Source of the DNA: Struthio camelus | Taxonomy: Eukaryota > Chordata > Aves > Struthioniformes > Struthionidae | Assembly: GCF_040807025.1 (NCBI RefSeq) | Contig: NC_090981.1 | Coordinates: 66,349,645 to 66,413,644, forward strand | DNA length: 64,000 nucleotides | Direction: 5' to 3' | In this document: one piece after another, positions 48,196 to 60,985 of the stretch | Layout of the letters: the number at the start of each line of letters is the position of its first letter | How positions within the stretch are numbered: the first letter of the stretch is position 1 | The notes under the pieces: model-generated | Seen by the model: the letters and a program-made list of their open reading frames with translations, nothing else | What the model was told of the DNA's origin: nothing | Database searches by the model: none | Made by a program: the position numbers and the translations under genes

Positions 48196-48618
48196 CATGG
48201 CTGCGTGGTAGCCTATGTCAAATAAGCTGGTTCGTTCACTGAAAAAAAAAACCAAAAACCCTTAGCATTAAAATCATCATATTCAAGTCACCTCAAAGTG
48301 TTTCTGACCTACCGGACTGACTATAAAACATTTTAGAATAGCAAGCATTAAATACCATGTGAAAAGTTTGACCAATGACATGAAGCTTTAAGATTTTTGA
48401 CACATGGTAGGTCAAGGAAAGTTTAAATACAGCTCTGTGCCATTTATCTTTTGCATGTACTGCTTCCAGATGAAGGAACTGAAGCCTTTGCATGTGCTGC
48501 AGACATACAGGAGATGACACTATATGAATGTTTCAGAAGAGCTGTGAAAAAAACAGGTCACAGGACTCTTAGGGCACTCCTGGGAAAATACAGAGGATAG
48601 CACTGGTGAAGAGTGTTG

Positions 48619-48641
48619 TGTTTTTTTTTTTTTTTTTTTTG
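48619..48641. repeat. Poly(T) run
   Basis: More than 20 consecutive T on the plus strand, flanked by unrelated sequence. Stretches from 48.7 to 54.9 kb contain no feature I can name, except the microsatellite at 50108-50180 and short A/T runs. Confidence 0.8.
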
Positions 48642-51600
48642 CTAAATACCACAGCTAACAGTATTACCCAAATAGCAAGTCACAGTGGCAATAACTGGGT
48701 CCAGTGAAGCCATTATTTGCATTTCTACCCAGTCATTACCAGAGCAAACCTATCTGAGACATTTGCTTGCTTTAAATTTTGGAGCCCTGGAGCCCAAGCT
48801 AACACTAGCGCTGAACTGCAGACTTTAAACAGACAACACCTATCAGCTCTGGTGAATCAACCTACCACAGCAACCTATCTTGTTTTCTTCTACCAGACAA
48901 AGCAGAAGTCAGATTTAGCGGTTGGGACAGGGGTATAAAACTAGACAGACCAAAACCTTTGCACTGTCTGAGCTGTCGATCATATGATTCGATGAAAAAC
49001 CACAGGAAGTCCGATGAACAGATGTAGAACTGAACTGCAATAACTCTGCCACCACAAAAGTTCAACAACATCTTTTTTGCAGTTAACGATTAGGAAGATA
49101 GCATCACGACCAGCCACCACCACCTGGCACAACTCCAAGCAACCTGGTGGCATTGAAGCTAGACTGCTTTGGCTATGCATTGCAAAAAATCTCCTTCCCT
49201 TCACAAATTAAACATCAGAGCTGCCATAAGGCTGCAGTGTCATGTCAATGGATTCTCTCCAGTGCATGATAACATATAAGCAATGGAGATGGAGTTGCTT
49301 TAAGAGAGATGGAGTTCATCTATGTCTTTGCTTTTCAGCGATCTAGATATTTTACTGGATGCAAGCAGGCCTAACCAAAGAAATGGGACAGTCCGTGTGG
49401 AAAAGAAAGAAATCAAATGATTGGATTAACATAAAACTGGAGAATCCTCTTTTCCTCAAGGACTCTGTAAGAAACTCTTGTTTCTGAAACAGCAATCCAA
49501 CGTAAGGCAATATTTTCAAAAGCATATAAACAGTTGAGGAGAAAAGTACCACTTCCGAAAGTGTCTTATGCATTTCAGAGTCAAATTTTCATTGACTTGC
49601 CATGAATCAGAAGCTCCAAAGTCCTTCTGAAAACGTGATCTGCGTGCTTTTGAAAAATCTTACCGTGAGCCTTGTTTGGTACCCGAATGACAGGCTGGCA
49701 AATTATGTGTTTCATAATGCTTCAGCTAAATAGCAGTGGTGCCTGGGGAGCATCTGCAGGATTGGAGCTCATTAAGATTATACATAAACTGGCAAAAAAA
49801 CCCACCAAAAAACCAAAAACAAAACAGGGCTCAGATTCAGCACAATAAAAAGTCCTTGGTATAGGTACCCTAACGAGTATTTCTCCTAGAGCTGGGAATT
49901 ACAATACAGCAAGGCTCAGTTCAGCACCTTGCCTCACACCAAATATACCAGCCCGTAACGAGTCTGGACAGAGAAAGAACATCTATGTTCGCCTGCAAAA
50001 TCCACAGTGCCACTATCAGATCTCATCCCCCAAATCCCAATCTGCATCAGCTTAATGGCCAACAGTCTTGAAAAGAATTCGCCCTCACACCTTTGCAACC
50101 TCTTCCTGATATATACACACATATATGCAAACATTTATATAGATATGTTTATATCTACCCTATGTATATATAAGCATATATAAGCATTTAAGTACTCTAA
50201 CAGCATCTACTTTCCCACAATTTCTGGAAAAACATTTCAGACTACTTGTTCTGAGATACTGACAGATTGAATTTTAGCAATTATTTAATTCTTCTGGGGA
50301 GACGATGCGATTTCATCTTTCTCTGGTTCTCTCTGCATTTACTGGACTTGTGACAGAAAGTCGAAACGACTTGGGTGAAATATCTGTATGGGCTACGCCA
50401 CACCTGCCTGATACATCTTTGTATCTTTTTTGGGCTTAAAGACTAGACAGTGCGGTGGAAGATTACACTGGGGAGACAAAGAAAGCAAACAGGAAATCTT
50501 CTAGACTAAGCAAGAGCTGCACATTTTGTTCAACGCTCTGCATAAGGCAGAGGTGCAAATTCGTAGAGACTGAGAGGAGAGCAACGACCCAGAGTGTGTC
50601 AGGAGATTTTTGAACAAAAAAACAGAGAACTCAAGAAGGCAAAAAGACATTCCAAAAAACGTACGCACGGGCTAAATGTCCTGCACGGTTCAAGCAATCA
50701 CATGAGCTGGAGCAGAAGGTGACATTCTTCCCAGGGAGTAAAATTCAATACACAGATAACCCATACTAATCTAATGAGATATGAACTTCCCTGTCCAGAA
50801 GAATAGGGAAGTGTCTCTGCAGAGAGATGAATGTTTTAGCACGTTCAGACCACTGGTGTGCTGCTTCCGTTTCCAGACCACTAGGAGTAAAGGTCTGTAC
50901 AACCACAGCAGCATTAAAATAAGTGCGCAGCGTGTGAGCAGTGCATTTACACCGTAAGACTTGAAAGGCCAGAGAAGGAGGCACACCTCTGTCGAGAGCT
51001 CAGCAGTTTGTTACAACATACTGTGAAGGCAGGTCAGTTTGGGAGAATCAACCCAACAGCTGTGCCCAGATGCTTATAGGTAAAGACTCAATGATTTTTA
51101 AAAGTGAAATATTTGCAACAACCTTGCCAGAGAGCAAGGCCTTCTGCAGGATCAAATTGCTATAAAGAAAAGATTGCGTTTCTTTCCAGGACAGGCCTGC
51201 AAGCACCGATAGCGTGAAAGTCCATCTAGCGAGCCAGGGATGCACACAAATACACGCTTGTTTCTCACTTTTTCTTACAGCTAGGAAATATGGCTGATAA
51301 ATGTCAGGGAACCTCAGTCACGCTGCAGAAATTGGTCTTGTCTTCACGCCAAGTCTTTAATCTGTAAGCTCTCCAAAAGCACTGTACAAACGCACGTTAC
51401 CGTGCGGCAGTGCACGGCATCGGCCTCCCTTGCTTTCTCTGGAGAAAGGCTCAAAGCGAGAGTGGCATTCATTTACTGAAGGGAACCCGTAGCTGACTTG
51501 GCTGGCATTACAAAAGGATGGGAAGGGTTGGAAAACGCACGCGCGCGCTTACAAACCATACACACAGCGTCCCATTTGAGGCACAGTGCTCCAAGATGCT

Positions 51601-54600
51601 TAGGAGGAGCCAGCTACCTGTTTCGGGTTGTCCTGTACCCACCTCAGCAGGACGCAATTCTGGGCTGCTTCTCAAAGGCTATTAGGAAAATTGGACCCTT
51701 GGTCAGAAGCTTCTTCAGCCAACCCAGCCGAAATACCCCGTTTCACACCACCTGAACGGCTGATCCAGAGAAAATCCCTAGAGTGGTTAGTTTGAGAGAA
51801 CAGGGTGATTGCTGCTCACCTTCAGGGATGTTGCGTCCACCTGGAGAAATTTCGGAATGAGAAGAAAAGATTCAGAAGAGATGGAGTTGCACATTATGCA
51901 TTGCTGACCTCTGCACAACACCGTGTGTACGGTGGGGATATAGTCACAACCATACTGGAAGATTTCTAACGTAAGGAATCCACCAGTGAATTATACTTGT
52001 GAGAACTGATGGGATTACTACCATAATTACGATCTTCTCGCCATGGCAGGATTGTTCTGTACGTTATGCTGTCTAGCTGGATACACATCTCTAGAGAACA
52101 TTTCCAAGGTGACTGCTCAAAAGAACTGCAACAGGAACATTACACGGCTGTTTGCAACGCTGCAGAAAATATAAGTTGGCTTTGCCACAAAGGAAGAAAA
52201 AAAGGACTAGAGACTGATATATGCACTTACACCTTAAGTTTGAATTGGAAGGCACAATGCGTAGATGGAGTACTATCAAAAAAAAAAAAAGCGACTTTCA
52301 TCCACTTCAGGACTAGTCTGAGATGATAAAAATTCCTTGGAAATACAGAGGCCTTTTAGAGGGATGACCCCAGGCATGGTATCAGAGCAAAACATGAATA
52401 ACCTCAAAACGATCACAGGTAAAAAATGAGGAATGTTTTCAAAATTGAAGGGGGGGAAAAAAAAAGATTTAAACACGTGTAACGAAGAAAGCCACTGGCA
52501 AAAAATGATTCTAGTGCCTGACTTTGCTGGAGCATTGCAATCTTATTATGTACACAAACTGACTACTCAGATAAATAAGTAAAACCCTTTGTGCGCTTTT
52601 GCCTTTCGGGAATTAAAATCTGAAAACCAGCATAATCCCTGGAATTCTCACCATCAGTAAAGGGCACCGCTGCAAACTCTCAGCCTTCCCCGTGCGCAAA
52701 CGGAGAAGAGCCCATCAAGCTGCGAGAGCAGACTTTTGCTGATACGGGGTGGATGCGCATGGCTTCCTAAGGAGGCATTTCCAGAGCATGCACACTGCAT
52801 AACAGCACACACTATTTTTGCCAGAGCTAAGGAAGATGCAAACGAGTTTAAGATCAAACTTCCTGCTTTTCACCCACAACCCAGCCTTCCCTCAAATACT
52901 GCGCAAAGCTTTACATGGCAGTGCAAGCCAGCATGTTTGCAGCAAATATTGTCATCAAAGCCTGAACTCATTTTGAAACCACGTTTGCCATGAACTGTAC
53001 ATAGAAGATTTGAATAGTTCCCAAGAAAAGACGGCTTCTAGGTTGCAGAAGCAGGAGTAGATTTGGGGCAGTTTATTCAGCTGCACCTGACAATTAATTG
53101 AATAAACCTTTCTCAGTTCACTCAAAGAAGGGCTCGGATACCCACTGATTTCATAAGCCTCAAAACCAGAGCTTGCAAGCTTAAAAAGACCCCCAAATAA
53201 ACAAACCCCTAATATAAACAAAAACCCATTCTCCCGCAAACAAAACTGATCCAAGGCTGAATTACTTCTTTCCAGAATTTTATGAATGGGACAGTCGAAA
53301 AGCTGCCACCTTCCAAGTACGCTACATGTAAACTTTAAACAACATAATTTACTTCAATAATGCTGTTGGGAACTTCTCACTCTTGCAGTCGTGTAAAAGA
53401 GGAGGAAAAAAAATAATCAACTCTTTGAAGTCCTTGAATTGGGCAAAAACTTAAGCTATCCTAAATCCTTACGTCCAATGTTTAGATCCCTCTGCCAAAA
53501 GCAGAGAATAGCAAACGTGGCGAGCAAGGGCAAGGCAGGGGGAGAGCAACTGTGCACAGTCCACAAGAAGCACAAGGAGCCGAGATGTTCGGCTCCACGG
53601 GAAAAGGCCACGTGCCTCCGGGGTCCCAGCTCCACCCGGTCAGCAGGAAATCCTAATGGGCAGCTAATGGGCTCATATAAAACAAAAAAAAGGGCTTTTA
53701 TGGTTCAGGCCTTGCCAAAAATCTGCTGAAGACAGTCTAGCTGACAAGAGAAGCCTTCTAGGCGAAGATGCAGCAGAGAAGAATTGACTCGTCTATGCAG
53801 GTTACAAAGTCTGTTCTGGCTACTGGATAAAATTACAGATCCCTGCTCCCTTCACCAGCCTTTTCCTAAAGTCAAAACAACACTAAAAAAAAATCAACCA
53901 ATATTCCAGTCGTCACGTCAGAGATAACTCTATGCTAACTAGTTTCAGAAATGGGAACTGTATGCTTTTAGTCTAATTGATATAATTTACAAAATTTTCA
54001 CAGCGAAGAAAAACTCACTTGAAAGAAGTTTAAAAAGGGCCTAGAGATATGAACAATGAAAGGTTTGGAGAAGAAAATCCAGCTGAACGATAGTCCACCC
54101 CCAGGGTAAAAGCCAAGCGATTGGGCAAACGATGTTCTGCCATGCCTCGCACCAGCGACCTGCAGTGAGCAGTGCAAAATAAGCACGGCGTGTTGGCGAT
54201 AGGTGTAGCTATGAAGGAGACAATTAAGCCTGAAGAACATGAGCCACGTTTTCCTGTTTCAGTAACGCACCCGAACAAGCACTCGGCATTGCTGCAAGAG
54301 GTACTACTTGCCCCGGGAGCCCTGTCTGGAGGATGTACAAATTCTGACCCAGCTTTCTATGGAGGTATTGATCTACATGTCACCGTTTGGAACAGTTTTC
54401 TGAAATTACTTTTTCATAGCAATTGTCACGCTCAGGCTTAGGGTTTTTTCTCCCCCCTCCCTGGGAAAGGGGGTGAGGGAGAAGGAAATTCCCTTGACCT
54501 CCTTCATAGATTCAGTCTGGTCCTTCCCTTGCTTGCGAAGAGGCACTGCCCACCTGCAAAGTCTCTAGCACCGATTTTCCTCTCGCTTCTGTTCAGCCTC

Positions 54601-54959
54601 CAAGATGGGATGGAAGGGGCTGAAGCATGCTGACAGCACAAGCCACTCTAATTTCACAGTTAAAGGATATTCCTTTTGGAAACTACCTGTATGAGCCTCC
54701 TCTGCTACCCTAATGTAGTACCGGGATTTTCCAGGTCAATCAGGAGGCAGAGAACTAAGAGGTCAAAATGCTGTTTTCACCCGCCTGTTTCCTTCAACCC
54801 AAAGTCAGAGTTACTGCAACATCACACGTGTGTGTTTGCTCACTTAGCAGCACAGACCACATTGCCCCAACACCAAAGGCGTCAGGAGACGAGCGCAGCG
54901 ATTCAGTTTGCATATTTGTCCCATGACGAGGTCCCAGACATGCTCTCGCTGGAAACTGG

Positions 54960-55760
54960 TGCAAAGCCGCGGCGTCGTCCAAAACATCCGGCCAAGCCAA
55001 AAGAACATTTCTTTGCACGGTTGGGACCAAGTTCCCCTCTGCTATCACTGCACAGGGGTCCAAAACAGCATGCAAACTTTGGCTTTGAAAATCAAGCACG
55101 GAAACGCAACCCCCGTTCTAGCCCTCCGCCAGCCCGGTTTAACACGCCGCTGCTGACTTTTTCGATAGATTTGCTTATGCAAAGGGCTTCTTGCAGCTCT
55201 TTTTGCAGAGTTTTACATAACAGCAGCCGCAAAGACGAAGCCAGAGCCGCTAGCGTCCTCCGGTCCCTCCCCCAAGGATGTCGCCCGCGCGGCACGCCAA
55301 GCCCAAACATCCTCTCCCCGCCTGCCGCGGGCTCGCAGCAAAGCAGGCGCCTGCGGAGGCAGCGCTGAAGGAAGGCGTCCCGTCGATTTGGTACGTCTTA
55401 ATCTGCGAGCGCCAGACCTGTACGTATTACAAACCGGTAACAATTACTTAAGAACAGAGACAGACTCGCCGTCAGCAGCCGCTAGCTCTGCGATGGGGGC
55501 AGCCGAGGAAGCGGACTCTTATCTGTCTGAAGCTCAGGACGTGCTGACTAACGCCCCGTGCAAGACCTTTGGCTCCGTAATCGCCGTGACCTGGGAAACG
55601 CACCCCCTGACGCACATGTACTCCCTTCTTAAGGGTTTCGAGTGTCGTAACGCCCTTCGCTTTGCGCACGTTGACTTCGAACTTCGTTTGATTTGCCCGA
55701 ACTCAGGCAGCCCTGCGACGACAGGCCCCAACCGAGCTGCTTTCAGCTCGTATCACCGGG
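54960..55760. promoter_or_regulatory. CpG-island-like block inside the DYM last intron
   Basis: G+C and CpG density rise sharply (densest about 55230-55400, with repeated GCCGC, CCCGCGCGG and GCCGCGG words) and fall off by 55.8 kb. It contains a GATA-type TCTTATCTGTC (about 55517) and an ETS-like GAGGAAGCG (about 55506). Open frames of 230 codons (54676-55368, plus) and 128 codons (55388-55774, plus) cross it, but I recognise no domain. It may be an orphan promoter or an unmethylated enhancer. Confidence 0.4.
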
Positions 55761-58700
55761 GTGTCTTTTCCTAACTGGATTTTTAGGTCAAGATGGCATG
55801 TTCCAATTAGCTACTGGAAGCAAGCCTTTCTCAGCGCTAGAGACCAGTAGTACATGCGAGGGAGAAGGGAAAGAGAACTGATGAGAAAGAGCAAAGATTA
55901 ACTTCAGGCCGCAGGGCATTTCTTTTAGTTTGGCAGCTGGGCAACTGCATCTCCTTGGACTGGCTAAGCAAGGGGGAGTCAGGAGCCGACTGGCTCCAAA
56001 AAGTAATATTGTTTTTTCCTCCAGCGGCCACGGTTTTAAAAAGTAGCTTTTCCCCTACAGTGAAGCCGTTCTTAATGCTAACGCTCGCTCCAAACTGGAA
56101 AAAGGCCTCCAGTGAACTGCTCTTGCCTTCTTGCAATAATGCGTGGAAATCTCTCGGGTTTTCTGTTTTACTGTGCGTTAGACGGGATATCTCCGTATCT
56201 GCTTGCCTTCGGTGAATGTACTTAAGACCTCCCATTTGGTTAAAGACGGTCTTTAAAACATGAAGGAAACAGTCCTAGAGAACTTCAGGCTCGGGAATCT
56301 TAAAAGTCAATTATCTGTAAATGCTGTAATGTCCCTCTGTTATTCATTCAACATCTCTGCCCCCTTCCTCTTGGTGCATTTGGGTGCGGGAGCGTTCGCC
56401 CTGGTGACAGCACTCAGTCTTTGCTGTCTCAGCACCAGAAGAACCGAGCTTGGCCAAACCTGACGGGAAAGATAAGCCAGAGGAATTCAAATACAGTTTT
56501 TGCTGCCTGACTCTCTGCTCAGAGCTGGAGCCCCCACTCGAGTCTCACAGGCCTCACGTTCAGTTAAAGCGCACACGTTTCAGGGCTGTGCTCTGCTTTC
56601 CTGCTCCGCACTTCAGAGGCAACATTTCCTACCTTATTTTGGAGCTGCCAGTTGATCAGACCCTCTGGCTGACCTTCCTTCAGTGAGCTATCTGATATAA
56701 GCCTCTGGTTTCCTATCTGCAAAAAGCAACCCTTGCTGGGGTTTTTAGATAGCTGGCACATTGCAGCAAAGGAAGGGAAATCCTCCTCTTGAAGCGGCTG
56801 GATGCTGTCGCGGCATTACTGAACTGAAACACAGCCAGGGTACGCTCTTATTTTGCTGGGAAATTGTCACCTAAACACCCGCTGCTTCTTCCTCCAACGA
56901 TGGGAGCTTGGACTACCTATTTACCCCTGTGCAACGCATCCCTACTACCACACCGGCTTAAGAGCCACGCTCTCGCTGCAGTTGAAACATCTTCTGTGAC
57001 GAAGGAACTGGTATAAACTACCTAGTTGGCAACGTTATGTCCTGCAGGACTCCCTGCTCTTCCCCATCCTCCAGACTGTAAGAGCCTTTCGTGGCTGGAA
57101 ACACCCAGCACCGACCCGGAGTGCTAGCTCGGTCACTAAGTGCTATGAAAAAAGCTAACAGGCTGGCATGTGGGCAGAAGAGAGCATCGTGGGGTTCGTT
57201 AGGATAAGGAGCAAATATGAGAACGTGGCCAAGAGCATCAGCTTGTTTGCAAGCTTGCCAGGCTGAGCTTTACAAACTTCAGAGCCTTAAACCCAGCCTA
57301 AACCCATGTGGATTCAAGACTCAACGCAATCATCTCACATTGCTCTACTACGTAACCAACCACCACCAGAAAGCTGGGGTGACCTACACCAGCTGCCTTT
57401 TAAGTACTAACAGCACAATCCTCATTAACGACGCTGATATATCTGAGAAATCTGAGCGGTCTCCCACTCGGACAGGAAAAAAAAGCCACCTACAGCAACA
57501 ATTACTCTGAGCAGGTACAACCATTCGGTGAATCACCCGGATAAAAGCACTGCAACTTGCACCAAAGGTTGTGACAAAATTAATCTCTTTACGGGAATGC
57601 AGTTGAGACAGCTATCAGCTGACAAAGCACCCTTCTTCCTCATTCTCACTTCTTGGTGTAGTTACTGTAAACATCGAAGACATATCTCTAATTTATACAT
57701 TTAATTAAAAGAAATCTATAACATTCATGCTGTTTACATTTAACCTAACACTGCCATGAAAGCTGTAACTTTGTCTAGGATTTATATGCTGTACTCGAAT
57801 GTATTCAGATTCCTTGATTTAAACATAAACATAGAAGTGAAAACGTGTCAAATCACAAAAAATGGGAAAGATCACATTCCATTATCTAGTTCATCTGTCA
57901 ACCAGGGCAGAAATGTTCTGAGGAATATTTTGCTCAATCTACCATATGTCACGGAAGCTTAATTTAAACGATTAAATCGGAGAAGACACCTAACACTTAA
58001 AAGCAGAAGAGCAAAAGGACTAGCATAGTTGGAACTTGGCTGCACGATGTTTTCTTTCCTGACCTTGTTTTCAATTGCTCATAACTCTCCAAAGCTTGCA
58101 CCTTCTGGGATTAAATTTCAGAATTTGGCCTCAGCCACATTTTCTTATATTGGAGGAAAAAAAAAGGAATGAGGAAAAATTGGAATTAAAAGCAAAGAAA
58201 TTAATAAAACCATTTAAAATGGAACTTTTTTTTCCTTTTTAGCTACCTTATCTCTTCTGAAGATTTGCAGTAGAAAATGAACACATGGGTTGGAAATAGC
58301 TCTCGACTGAGGAGAAAGAAATGTCAAAGCATTTCAGCGTAATTTTACTTTGCTTTGACCGAAGTTGCAAGATATTTGGAAACAACACGTCATACACATG
58401 CAGCGCTTTTGGCACTGGCCTTCTCATTATACTAACAACATATGCAGCTAAGTAAGGAAGGCCGCACAACACATGCAAAGCAGATTTAGTCACAGCGAAA
58501 AATGTCATAAAAGTATAGAGTACGTAGGGTGGCTTTCTATGGTACGGAGGAGGAGGAGGGAAACTGGGGAAACGTCACTTTGCTGGAGCAAACGTCCAGC
58601 TCCGAAGTTAATACCGGCCGGGCTCTGGCTCTGAGCCCCCATGTAACATACTGGACGGCGAGTTATGGAGCTGCTCAACCAGAGCTCTGGGCTCCTGCCA

Positions 58701-58819
58701 AGCTGTTGTGAAGCCAGCAGGGCCCTACGGTGCTGGAGAGGGAAGCTCCTCTACGCTCTCTGTTGGGAAGAACCTAGATCATCCTCAAAGATTACCATAG
58801 TTTCAATTGTGTGGCAGAC

Positions 58820-60985
58820 AACCGGTTAGCAGAACTGGAGGAGTTTTGAGAAACGCACACACGCAAACCATTGCTTACCAGTGTCAGAGATCTGCTACTA
58901 CGGGAAGCTGCTTTTAATGCTTGGGAAGTTCACAGTCTTCTCCCAGCTGAGGAAAGTCCTCTATTTTCCTAGCACCTCCCCAGTGCTTTCGTTCTGCCTT
59001 GTATGTTTTCTCATCTTGTAGTAGCTTCCTTAAACCAATGTCTCATGAAATCACCCAGTTTAATGTGGCTGGTGACAAATAACCAGATACCCAGAAATGG
59101 ACTTTTTTTTTTCTTTCCAAAAATTGATTTTTGTCTGTGCAAAGTTTAAACTCTTCTGCTCAAAGTCTCTACACATGCCCTTCACTCCTATGAAATAAGA
59201 GAATGACCCTAGCTCTATATGTGCCACTCACTGAAGAAATTAAATTTAAGGAATATAATGTATATATATGGTATATATATTTAAGGAATAAGGTATATAT
59301 TTTTTAAAATCCACAGCCAAATCAATGCCAGGTAAAATAGGTGCCTTTGCACGGTATGCAGCATCTCAAGGACTTGCATGGAAAAATCTGATTTGGCTGC
59401 TATATTCACTTTCAACTTTGTTGGATATTTCACAGTGCAATGAAAGGCCTAGATCAGACTTCAGTCTGTGCACGCTGAAATATTTGATTCATCTCTTTCG
59501 GTAGTTCATGCTGCTGTCAGGGACTGGAGTTTGTATGGCACCTCCTGAGCCCTCCCCTCCACAGAGTTTGCAGAGCGCTGAGCACCAGGCCCTGCATTTC
59601 TCACTGCAGACCCAGCCTTGACTTTGGCAAGGACCCTCTGCCACCTGGAGAGCAGCGGCAAGGGCAACATCCCTCATCCTGGGGAACATCAGGAAAATGC
59701 CACCACTTACCTCTTTTCCTCCCCCCGAACCATGTTGCTAACTCATTGTTTTTGTTTGCAATTGCAACCGTTGCCGATTGCTGCTCACCGCTACTGCGAA
59801 ACGGCCTCCTCTTGGGTCAGAACCGGTTGGGGCTTCTTTTACAACCGGCCCAGGACCTGACACGTGAGACACCGCACGGCCCCTCTCGCGCTGACTGTGC
59901 TGCCCGTACAGCACAACCACACACCTGGTTCAACGAAGGAGGAAACCGTTGCAACAGACTTCCCTCATGTCAGGATACAGAAATATTTTTCTGCACCCTA
60001 CAGGATACACAAAGAATTGCATATTTAATTTTTTTAAATCCACATTTTGATATCTGGCTATATTTGCACAACAGCAATTTTGTATTTTGTATGCTGGCTG
60101 AGAAAAGTCAAATATTAACTACAAGTTAAGAGGCAACCAGCCTCCACGAGACTACCACTGCTGCTTGCTCATTCTGGTTTGTTATGCTTTTCTTAATACA
60201 GCTCTTCCTGTTTTTTTTTTTTTAATCACTTTTTGAGAAAAGATGTTAACTATACTATTAGCATATGCTGAACAGCGAATCTGACGTTCCTATCAGTGCT
60301 TCTCTTTCCTAGGCTACTTGCTGAACAGCTCTTTCACTCAATTTTTATGTAATTATGAATTTTAATCACAAACTTGAATAAACAACTTTCTTATTACCTG
60401 GCCAAATGATACATTCGGAAAACCTGATAACTGACCCTCCACCTTCTCCCTGTTTTGCTCAGAGCCCAGCTCTGCTCCTATTCAGGTTCAAAGGAATTCT
60501 TAAGTTTACAACATCCATAGTTTCCCGATGGTCTAATCCTGGGTCAGAAAGAAAAAAAAAACCTTTAATAACTGTTGTTATAGGACACTATTCCACCTTC
60601 TAAAGCCTCTGCATGTAACTGCATGAATTCTCATCTGTTGCCTTAATGGGAAGCAGTTAATTATAATCCACAAGCTGCCACAGGCAAGGCTGAAACATTA
60701 ATCAGCCCTGCTGGCTACAGAACTGTAAGGGGAGTTACAATTTTGCATAGCAGCAGTCAATGGACTAAAACCAGGTGACTCCAAAGCTGAGACCATCACA
60801 GCAGAGACACACAAGGGAATAGCTGCGCACGGCAGAAAAAACTCTTGCACTGCTGACTTCATTCCTCCTGGAGTGGTTTATTTGCCTTTTTTACATTTCT
60901 TTTGGTTTGAAGAATTAGCCTAAGAACGTGCATTTCTCATGGCTGAGCAGAGCCATTATAGTTTTTTTCCTCAAAACCGGTTTTG
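58820..60985. promoter_or_regulatory. Cluster of three AACCGGTT octamers
   Basis: AACCGGTT occurs at 58820-58827, 59821-59828 and 60975-60982. The last is the centre of a 14-bp perfect palindrome, CAAAACCGGTTTTG (60972-60985). AACCGGTT is the core consensus of Grainyhead-like/CP2 factors. The region also includes an AT tract and otherwise unremarkable intron. Confidence 0.35.

Noticed and set aside
53998-54240. Minus-strand segment between a CTGCAG acceptor-like site and GTGAGT, considered as a DYM exon
   Set aside because: The peptide does not match any part of dymeclin I recognise and the pyrimidine tract is weak.
54676-55774. Plus-strand open frames of 230 and 128 codons across the CpG-rich block
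   Set aside because: Explained by reduced stop-codon frequency in CpG-rich DNA; no domain seen.
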